Of a DNA stretch of 12,395 nt, positions 1 through 7,726 are shown in pieces. The stretch lies in assembly GCA_036939975.1 (NCBI GenBank), contig JALLPB010000874.1, positions 1 through 12,395 on the forward strand, read 5' to 3'. The notes under the pieces were generated by a model. That model made no database searches. It saw only the letters and a list, made by a program, of their open reading frames with translations, and was not told where the DNA came from. The first letter of the stretch is position 1; each line of letters opens with the position of its first letter. The stretch comes from Cyclostephanos tholiformis. Lineage: Eukaryota > Bacillariophyta > Thalassiosirophyceae > Thalassiosirales > Thalassiosiraceae. A program made the translations under genes and the position numbers.

Positions 1-326
1 CTTTGTCCACCATATTCTGCTGGCAGGAAGAGTGGTAGACCTAGGGAGGGGAAACAAATCAAGGGTTCAATCGAACGTGGAATTGATAAGAAGACGAAGT
101 TAAATGAAACAAAGAAAAGGAAAAAGAAGGATGAGCCAGTTAGTCCTGATGACGAAGGATGCAGAAGAAGAAGAAGATCAATGTCAACTCTTCTAAGAAG
201 CAGAAAAAGATTGAATCCCCAACAAAGAAGGAAAAATCACCAAAGAACAAGGTGCAGCAGATCGGATATAAGAGGCCTCCTAGGGGAACCAAAACATCCT
301 ATGGGAAGAAGAACAAGAAGAAGTAG
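1..326 (+). pseudogene. 3' end of a frame-disrupted, probably transposase-derived ORF (partial)
   Basis: The window opens inside a reading frame that starts L-C-P-P-Y-S-A-G-R-K-S-G-R-P-R-E, followed by a Lys/Glu-rich stretch to about position 158. From about 159 the plausible coding frame shifts: an equally Lys-rich peptide runs in another frame, containing QKKIESPTKKEKSPKNK and ending YGKKNKKK at a TAG (324-326). The first frame stays open to 351 but becomes an Arg run. The two frames share the same basic, low-complexity character, so I read them as one tail broken by an indel at the purine-rich stretch near 155-180. A Pro-Pro then Gly-Arg-Pro motif followed by basic residues is typical of the extreme C-terminus of MULE/SWIM-type transposases, but it also occurs in AT-hook proteins. 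The catalytic part lies outside the window. The assignment to a mobile element is inference. Confidence 0.4.
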
Positions 327-329
327 TGC

Positions 330-1017
330 AGTGCTGATTGACTTCTATTGAACGTGTGTTGTGTTTGCAACTAGTTACTATTATATGGAGCTGTTAATAG
401 ACAGTATATAAATATTTTTGTGCGGCATGTCAACGTAGTAGATATAATTAAGTGCTGCTACATGATTGCTAATAAGCACTAATGTCCTAGTTCATCTGTG
501 GATATTGGGCAATTTAGTGCTGTATATGGAGTGTATTGTTTTTTTTCGTGCTGTCGATAGAGTATATTATTGCTTTTTGTGTTAGTGTTGTATAGATAGA
601 TTCATAAAAAGTGCTGGTAATGAATAGTAAATATGTTTTTAAGTGCTGTTTATTGATGCAATAATTCTAGTTTTGTGATGTTGTCTGATAGTAAGTTTTA
701 TGTTAGTGTTGTCTCTGAACGGATAAAATAATAAAAAGTGCATGTTGCGGAATGTGATGTTCTATTAATGTTCGCAACATATGATTGGAAAAAGTGCTTT
801 TTATGGATAGTACTTTTTTAATTTTGTGTTGCTACTAAATAGTAAGTTTCAATTGGATGTCGATCTTTAATTGTATAAAATATTATAAATTACTGCAGTT
901 GAATACTATAGTAAGGATTATGTGCATATATATTTAACTATGTATAACTCTTAAGTGCTGCTGATAGAATGAACATTTCCGGATTTAGTGCGGGTACTAA
1001 CACGGATAATTTTGGGC
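330..1017 (+). repeat. Highly diverged ~32-bp tandem array (about 20 units)
   Basis: A degenerate unit recurs every 26-37 bp, mostly 30-33. It begins AGTGCTG and carries GATAGTA about 5 bases later, followed by a T-rich tail. Exact AGTGCTG occurs at 330, 451, 516, 610, 642 and 954. One- or two-base variants occur at 389, 420, 547, 584, 675, 705, 737, 793, 826, 892 and 987. The second element (ATAGTA) is visible at 624, 689, 808, 840 and 909. Where a unit start is missing, the gap is close to two periods. The array begins 4 bp after the stop of the transposase-like tail and ends where base composition switches from AT-rich to GC-rich near 1017. Inside it, ATGTTGCG (742-749) and CGCAACAT (773-780) form an 8-bp inverted repeat. 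No coding potential is seen. Confidence 0.65.
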
Positions 1018-2256
1018 GTAACTTCAAATTCGTCCCGAGATCATTCACGGCCAGGAACGAATTCACGATATCCATCGCCATCGCCTCCCCTCCCCTCCCC
1101 CCCCCCTCTCCTCCGCCGATTGGCGTTCGTGCTCGCCACGAGCATGATAATGTTATCCGCCCCCCTGGGTATCGTGGCTACTAGGAACGGCATTTCGCGG
1201 GTATTTCCGTGTTGGTGCTCTGGGATAAATTCGAGAATGATACTTCAAACATTCACCCATCGTCGTCGTTGTTGCTCGCTTCAATCCCGGCAGGTATCGT
1301 GCTCCTCCCGATCCTACCGTCTGTGGGCGGGTCGTGGAACGAGACACGTCCAGTTGGATCAAACAAAACGATCGAGGGAGGAACGACGGCGGTATAGCTC
1401 GTCCATCGATTTCCCTCCCGTCCAAATCCCGTCGACGACCACCAGGAACGCTCCATCCCCCGTCCTGCCGTCACGGCATTCCACGTCAAAGGACGGATTC
1501 CCGTCTCGAGCTATGTAGGGGAGGGGGCAACAAGTAACGCGAACACCGGGGACCGATGTTGGGATTCGTTTTCATTTATTCGTCACGAACGAGTATCTCC
1601 AGCGTACACCTCGCCGTTCGCGCCCCCCCGCAGTACCGTCGGGGTGCCGTTCCTCTTATTGGCAGGTAATGGCGAGAATTGTTGCATAATTGCTCTCCTT
1701 CCTCCCCAGTTGATTGTTGATTGGTGCAAAAGAGGACGAGCCGCGTCGTCGCACCACTGCTACCACCCACCCCTTCCACCATTGACTACCCTCCCCCCCC
1801 CCCGCTGCTCCTCCACCCCTTCCTCAGTCATTGCCTCTGCTGCCATTAGATTGATGAGGCGTCTCCCGATGCACCTGCTCGAACTTCCGGGATAGTCCGA
1901 GGCGGAAGCGAGCCTCAGCCTGGAAATCCGCTGAATAGGTCGCCCCTTAGTCAGACGTGGCGGTCACTTGGGGGGCATTGTCGAGGTCGGTGGTGGCGGT
2001 CGGTGGCGATGACGATGTACAGATAAGGTAATTATTTTCATCTCTATTCTGGGGTGGGAAGCGGGGCAGATAAAGGGGATTGTCGGTGAGGGTGTTTATT
2101 AACGTACCGCGAAGGGGGGGCGGCTCACTCTTGATGGGGGCCGTGATATGGCAGGGTCGGCGGCCATGGAGGGGGTGAATACAAAGATTTGAGATTTTGT
2201 TATGGACGGGGGGGTGCGAGCTGCTTTTAGTGGTTCCTACGTACTTTATTAGTGAC
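1018..2256. other. GC-rich intergenic stretch, no convincing gene
   Basis: This 1.2-kb stretch is GC-rich with many C-runs. Several overlapping open frames of 60-176 codons exist on both strands, but they are mutually incompatible, rich in Pro/Ser/Arg and show no domain I recognise, as expected when stop codons are rare. Visible structure is limited to C-tracts at 1087-1106 (C4-T-C4-T-C10) and 1793-1803 (C11), and a 9-bp direct repeat GGTCGGTGG at 1985-1993 and 1998-2006. Confidence 0.6.
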
Positions 2257-2325
2257 AACTTGCGAGCAACAACTCGCTTGCAATTTGCTCGCAACTCGCT
2301 CGCAACTTGTTAGCAACTCGCCAGC
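2257..2325 (+). repeat. 11-bp tandem array, six units
   Basis: Six units related to AACTCGCTNGC run head to tail: AACTTGCGAGC (2257), AACTCGCTTGC (2271, after a 3-bp AAC insertion), AATTTGCTCGC (2282), AACTCGCTCGC (2293), AACTTGTTAGC (2304) and AACTCGCCAGC (2315). A seventh start (AACTTTTTGTA) follows and is decayed. The period of 11 bp is close to one helical turn, so repeated sites would lie on the same face of the DNA. The array ends 552 bp upstream of the chlH start codon. A regulatory role is inference; it may simply be a minisatellite. Confidence 0.8.
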
Positions 2326-2640
2326 AACTTTTTGTAACAGCTGTTACGGGATTCGTAGTATCATAGTACGTCGTAATACATACTTTTATGGTATGTTTTG
2401 TGGTGTGAGGTGGCGAGAAAAAAAGAGAACACAGTTGAAGATCCACCCTCGAGAGATCCACCCGGAACTAAGAGAGAGGGAGTTGAGAGAAAGAAGTCCA
2501 TCCGATCGCTTCCAAGCGATGAATCATCATCGAGAGAGACAGCCGCCCTTTTCTTTGATAGACAGAGGAGCATGGATGAAGATTACATAACTACTAACCA
2601 TAATATTATCGTCGTACCGGCCGTCAGGACACATTTTTTT

Positions 2641-2694
2641 CTGAGTCAACAAAACGCTCAGTCCTTCAACCCCACAAAAGGTCTTCGAAAGACC
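2641..2694 (+). promoter_or_regulatory. Two small hairpins upstream of chlH, with a TGAGTCA site
   Basis: CTGAG (2641-2645) pairs with CTCAG (2657-2661). GGTCTT (2680-2685) pairs with AAGACC (2689-2694) across a 3-nt loop, centred on TTCGAA. The first arm overlaps TGAGTCA (2642-2648), the AP-1/GCN4-type bZIP recognition sequence. The block lies 180-240 bp upstream of the chlH ATG. The palindromes are seen directly; factor binding is inferred from the general motif. Confidence 0.35.
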
Positions 2695-2702
2695 AGCTCA
2701 TA

Positions 2703-2783
2703 GGATCCGCCTTCAAGGACTTTCATCCCTTCACACTATCCCTCAACTCCTCCTCATCTCTCCCCTATTATTTAGGCGGATCC
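2703..2783. repeat. 10-bp inverted repeat in the chlH promoter region
   Basis: GGATCCGCCT at 2703-2712 is perfectly complementary to AGGCGGATCC at 2774-2783, with a 61-nt pyrimidine-rich spacer (many CTC/TCC runs). The right arm lies about 95 bp upstream of the chlH ATG, where a transcription start could be. It could be a paired operator or a structure in a long 5' UTR; the sequence cannot decide. Confidence 0.45.
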
Positions 2784-2823
2784 ATTCATCAGGATAAATA
2801 CTACAAGTGGAACAATCCCTCCT

Positions 2824-2831
2824 GCACGTGC
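2824..2831. promoter_or_regulatory. G-box (GCACGTGC) just upstream of chlH
   Basis: A palindromic GCACGTGC containing the CACGTG G-box/E-box core lies 47 bp before the chlH start codon. CACGTG is the classic target of bHLH and bZIP factors, and in plants it controls light-responsive chlorophyll genes. At this distance it could also fall within the 5' UTR, so function is an inference from motif and position. Confidence 0.3.
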
Positions 2832-2877
2832 GTTCGTCGTCTCAATCCAACACAATAATAAATATCATAAGAAAACG

Positions 2878-5800
2878 ATGGCATCGTTCAAATTCGCCGC
2901 CGCCGCCCTCCTCGTCGTCGGTGGTTGCACCACCAATGCGTTCGTCGGACGCAATGCCAACTCCCTCATCAAACAGTCCGCCGTCCGCACCAACGCCCTC
3001 TACGCCGGGAACGACGGTAATGCATTGTCCCGTCGGTCCTCCTCCTCCTCTTCCTTAAGCATGGTCGTTGCCCCCCCCGAGGTGGGCAAGGGCGGGGGGA
3101 TGTTCACCGCCTCCAACGCCGAGAGCCGACGCGTCGTGCCCGAGGACGTTCGCGGTCGTCCCGTGATGAAGATCGTGTACGTCGTGCTCGAATCGCAGTA
3201 CCAATCGTCACTGACGGCGGCGGCCAAGCGGATCAATGCCGGATCGGAGAACATGGCCGTGGAGTGCGTGGGGTACCTCCTCGAGGAACTGCGGAACGAG
3301 GACGCGTACGAGCAGTTCAAGAATGACGTCGCCGACGCCAACGTTTTCATCGGATCGCTGATCTTCGTGCAGGAATTGGCCGAGAAGGTCACCGAGGTCG
3401 TGGCGCCGTTGCGCGATCAGCTCGATGCGGTATTGGTGTTCCCGAGCATGCCGGAGGTCATGCGCCTGAACAAGGTGGGATCCTTCACGATGAAGAACCT
3501 TGGCCAGAGCAAGAGCGTCGTGGCGGACTTCATGAAGAAGAAGAAGCAGGAGGACGGCAGCTCGTTCGAGGAGGGAATGTTGAAGCTCCTTAGGACATTG
3601 CCTAAGGTGCTGAAATTCCTCCCGAGCGATAAGGCCGCGGATGCCAGGACGTTCATGATGTCCTTCCAGTATTGGCTCGGTGGTGAGTTATCTTCGGGGG
3701 TATTTTTCATTTTTGTTTTTTGCGACTGCTCTGCGATAATGGAATGACGTGACCAACATCGAATAATATCACGCGAACGTCTAAAAATTATAACAACGCA
3801 GGATCGCCCCAGAACTTGGAATCCCTCCTCCTCATGGTGGGACAGGATTACGTCGGATCCGTCAAGGAGTCCATGAAGGGGAAGAAGAAGGTGGTCATGG
3901 AGGAGCCGGTATTACTCCCCGACAAGGCCATATGGCATCCCGTCGCGCCCTCCATCGTCTTCGAGACCCCTCAGTCGTACTTCAACTGGTACAACACCGA
4001 GCACTGTCCCGATGCGGGAATCGACGTCAAGACCGCGCCGACGGTGGGCATCATCCTCCAGAAGTCCCACATCAACACGAAGGACGACACCCACTACGTC
4101 TCCCTCATCGCCGAGCTCGAGAGTCGCGGCGCGCGCGTCGTGCCCATCTACTCCGGCGGGCTCGACTTCTCCGGTCCGCTCGAGGAGTACTTCTACGACG
4201 CGAACGGGAGGCCCATCGTCGATACGGTCATCAACCTGACGGGATTCGCTCTCGTGGGGGGTCCGGCGAGTCAGGATCACAAGAAGGCCGCGAGCGTGCT
4301 AAAGAAGTTGAACGTGCCGTACATGTGCGCCGTGCCGCTCGTGTTCCAATCGTTCGAGGAGTGGCAGTCGAGCGAGTTAGGCCTGCACCCAATCCAGGTG
4401 GCATTGCAGGTGTCGCTACCGGAGATCGACGGCGCGATCGAGCCCATCATATACGCGGGACGCGAGGGCGCCACCGGACGGAGCGTCCCCCTCGCCGATC
4501 GCGTCAACCTACTGGCCGATCGGGCGTTGAAGTGGTGCAACCTGCGCATCAAGAAGAACAAGGACAAGAAGATCGCGGTAACAATCTTCTCGTTCCCCCC
4601 CGACAAGGGCAACGTCGGCACTGCGGCCTACCTCGACGTGTTCGACTCCATCAAGGCGGTATTGCAGCAATTCAAGAAGGAGGGGTACGACATTGGCGAC
4701 GCGCCCAATTCCAAGGAGGCTATTATGGAGAGCGTATTGAACGATCCTGAGGCGCGCATCAACTCCCCGGAGCTAAACGTCGCATACCGCATGAGCACCG
4801 ACGAGTACTACGAGCTCACCCCCTACGCCAAGGATCTGGAGGAGAACTGGGGACCCGCGCCTGGTAACCTCAACTCCGACGGGCAGAATCTGGTCGTGTA
4901 CGGCAAGCAGTTCGGCAATGTCTTCATAGGCGTCCAGCCGTCCTTCGGATACGAGGGCGATCCGATGCGCCTCCTATTCGCCAAGTCCGCGAGTCCTCAC
5001 CACGGTTTCGCGGCGTATTACACCTACCTCGAGAAGATATTTAAGGCCGACGCCGTACTACACTTTGGCACCCACGGCTCGTTGGAATTCATGCCCGGTA
5101 AGCAGGTGGGCATGAGCGGGACATGTTACCCCGATCGCCTAATCAACTCCCTCCCCTCGGCGTACCTATACGCGGCCAACAATCCGTCCGAGGCGACCAT
5201 CGCGAAGCGTCGATCATACTCCGCCACAGTGTCCTACCTGACCCCCCCCGCGGAGAACGCCGGTCTTTACAAGGGTTTGAAGGAACTCAAGGAGCTCATC
5301 TCGTCCTATCAGGGATTGCGTGAGAATGAGGGACGTGGACCCGCCATCGTCAACTCCATTGTATCCACTGCCTGGACTTGCAACCTCGACAAAGACATCA
5401 AAGATCTGCCAAATCTTGAGACTTTCGATGCGAAGAACGTGGACCTGGAGCGTCGTGACGACATTTGTGGCAAGGTGTATGCACAAATCATGCAGATTGA
5501 GAGTCGTCTCCTACCCTGCGGGTTGCACACCGTGGGCGTCCCCCCCTCTGCCGAGGAGGCCATTGCCACTCTGGTGAACATCGCCCAGCTTGATCGTCCC
5601 GAGGATGGGATCGAGGGCATTCCTCGCGTCATCGCTGCCTCAGTCGGGCGTGACATCAACGAAGTCTACCGTGGAAACAACCAGGGCGTCCTGATTGATG
5701 TCGAGTTGAACGAAAAAATCACCCAGGCCTCCCGTGCTGCCGTCCGAGCCCTTGTCAATCAATCGACGGACTCCAATGGTCGGGTGAAAGAAGTCAAGAA

Positions 5801-7241
5801 CTTCTTTGACGAGGCTGCAGGAATTTTTGGAGGATTTTTTGGCGCCAAAAAGCCGTGGACTCAGGCAATCATTGATGCTGGTTTCCCAGATGTGAGCGAG
5901 GAGCGGTTGGCTCCCGTCTTTTCTTACATTGAATTTTGCCTCAAGCAGGTAGTTGCCAACAACGAACTGCCAGGTATCATGGAGCTCCTCAACGGTCAGT
6001 TCCTTATGCCCGCTCCTGGTGGGGACCCCATTCGCAATCCTGATGTCCTGCCCACTGGTAGGAATATGCATGCTCTCGATCCCTCTTCCATCCCCACCAC
6101 AGCTGCCGTCGAGGTAGCTGAAGATGTCGTTCGTAAGCTCCTGGAAAAGCTCGCTGATGAAAACAATGGTGCTTACCCGGAAAGTATTGCCTTCACTTTG
6201 TGGGGAACTGATAATATCAAGACGTATGGAGAATCCTTGGCGCAGGTCCTTGCACTCGTCGGTGTTCGTCCAGTTTCGGACTCTCTCGGTCGCGTCAACA
6301 AAGTGGAGCTTATCCCCCTTGAGAAACTCGGCCGCCCCCGTGTCGACGTCGTCGTTTCATGCTCTGGCGTCTTCCGAGATCTCTTCATCAACCAGATGAA
6401 CCTCATGGATCGCGGCATCAAAATGGCAGCGGAAGCCGACGAACCCTTAGATCAAAATTTCGTCCGCAAGCACGCCGTTGAGCAGGCTGCGGAGTTCAAC
6501 ATCTCGGTACGCGAGGCTGCGTGCCGTGTCTTCTCCAATTCTGCCGGATCTTACAGTGCCAACGTTGGCCTTGCCATCGAAAATGGAGGTTGGGAAGATG
6601 AGCAGCAGCTCCAGCAGCAATTCCTCACTAGAAAAGGATTCGCCTTTAACGCTGACAAGCCGGGGATGATGGAACAGCAGGCCGATCTCTTTAAGTCTGC
6701 CTTGAAGAAGGTTGACGTCACCTTCCAGAATCTTGACTCGTCTGAGATCTCTATCACGGATGTGTCCCATTACTACGACTCTGATCCCACCAAGGTTGTC
6801 CAAGGTCTTCGTGACGACAAGAAAAAACCCATGTCCCTCATGGCTGATACTACCACGGCTAATGCCCAGGTCCGCACTCTCTCAGAAACTGTGCGCCTTG
6901 ATGCCAGGACAAAGCTCCTCAACCCCAAGTTCTATGAGGGTATGTTGTCGACTGGATACGAGGGTGTTCGTGAGATTCAAAAGCGTCTTCGCAACACCCT
7001 GGGCTGGTCAGCCACCGCTGGTGAGGTGGATAACTTTGTCTTTGAGGATGCGAACACGGTTTTCATTGACGACCCGGAGATGCAGAAGAGACTTCTTGAC
7101 ACCAACCCCAACGCCTTCCGCGATATGGTAACCACTTTTCTAGAGGCCAACGGACGAGGATACTGGGAAACCTCGGAGGAGAATATTGAACGTTTACAAG
7201 AGCTGTATGCTGAAGTTGAGGATCGCATCGAGGGTGTATAA
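2878..7241 (+). CDS. chlH: Magnesium chelatase subunit H, plastid-targeted (two exons)
   Basis: ChlH binds protoporphyrin IX and, with ChlI and ChlD, inserts Mg2+ in the first committed step of chlorophyll synthesis in the plastid. Exon 1 is 2878-3682 and exon 2 is 3802-7241. The 119-nt intron begins GTGAGT, ends GCAG, and splits a Gly codon, restoring [15 protein letters not shown]. The predicted protein has 1414 residues, close to the family's roughly 1,380 plus a presequence. Residues 1-21 form a signal peptide ending T-N-A before Phe22, followed by a Ser/Arg-rich transit stretch to about 60. A DUF3479-type N-terminal domain spans about 97-260 and the CobN/Mg-chelatase domain about 265-1390. 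The hallmark [10 protein letters not shown] starts at His689, followed by [10 protein letters not shown]. The ATG at 2878 is chosen because the signal peptide starts there. Codon use changes abruptly near 5300-5400: the first part is almost entirely G/C-ending, the rest mixed. No frameshift or missing block is apparent. Confidence 0.96.
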
Positions 7242-7726
7242 ATTGCTCGTAGGTGCACGAGGCGTGCTCTAAACATAAAGGAGAAATCACAATATATTGT
7301 AGTAGCCTACATGATCCAATTAGGTGGGTTCCAGGGACTAAATAATAAATATCGTAGTAGAGCCTCGACTTTCAGCTTGGAAAGATAGACATTTTTCACA
7401 CGGTGGTTTCAAATACGAGTCACATGCCCCGTAAGAACTAATCACAAGAGAGATCACCATTTTAAGCTCAAGCAAAGCTGTACTCAACATGTCTATTACC
7501 TCCACAGTAAATTAGTGGGATGATATTAGGATAATACATGGAGTACCTATTCCACCGTTTGAAAGTAATTGGAGCATAAACCATCATCAGATAAAGGGAA
7601 GTATGTCCCCTTGACCATCAAAAACACGTAAGGGTAGTAATATAATATGTTATTTCTCCTTCACTACACTCCACCCTCTTTTTAAAGGCCGGCGCAATCC
7701 AGCGAGCACAATCAACATTGGACATC
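7242..7726. other. Spacer between chlH and the JmjC gene
   Basis: This 485-bp spacer is AT-rich and has no gene. It must hold the chlH 3' UTR; AATAATAAAT at 7340-7349 is a possible polyadenylation context. It also holds the next gene's promoter, where CTTTTTAAAG at 7678-7687 is a weak TATA-like candidate about 40 bp before the ATG. Two imperfect copies of an AATAT-nGTAGTAG-CCT phrase lie near 7290-7310 and 7345-7365. No stronger signal is seen. Confidence 0.5.

Noticed and set aside
988..1518. 176-codon open frame on the plus strand
   Set aside because: It is Ser/Pro/Arg low-complexity, overlaps several other open frames on both strands, and has no recognisable domain. It is expected in stop-poor GC-rich sequence.
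1947..2294. 115-codon open frame on the minus strand
   Set aside because: No domain or targeting signal is seen, and its N-terminal part is simply the 11-bp repeat array read backwards.
2398..2703. 101-codon open frame upstream of chlH
   Set aside because: It is hydrophilic and unrecognised, and lies over the palindromes of the chlH promoter region. Possible 5' UTR frame but no evidence of a gene.
3932..4750. 272-codon frame inside chlH exon 2, Arg-rich
   Set aside because: It is a shadow produced by the near absence of A/T-ending codons in this part of chlH; the chlH frame explains the sequence fully.
5640..6071. 143-codon minus-strand frame inside chlH
   Set aside because: It is antisense to the conserved chlH coding sequence and has no domain of its own.
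7718..7726. Earlier non-ATG start (TTG at 7718) for the JmjC protein
   Set aside because: The ATG at 7727 directly opens the signal peptide; a TTG start is unlikely in a nuclear gene.
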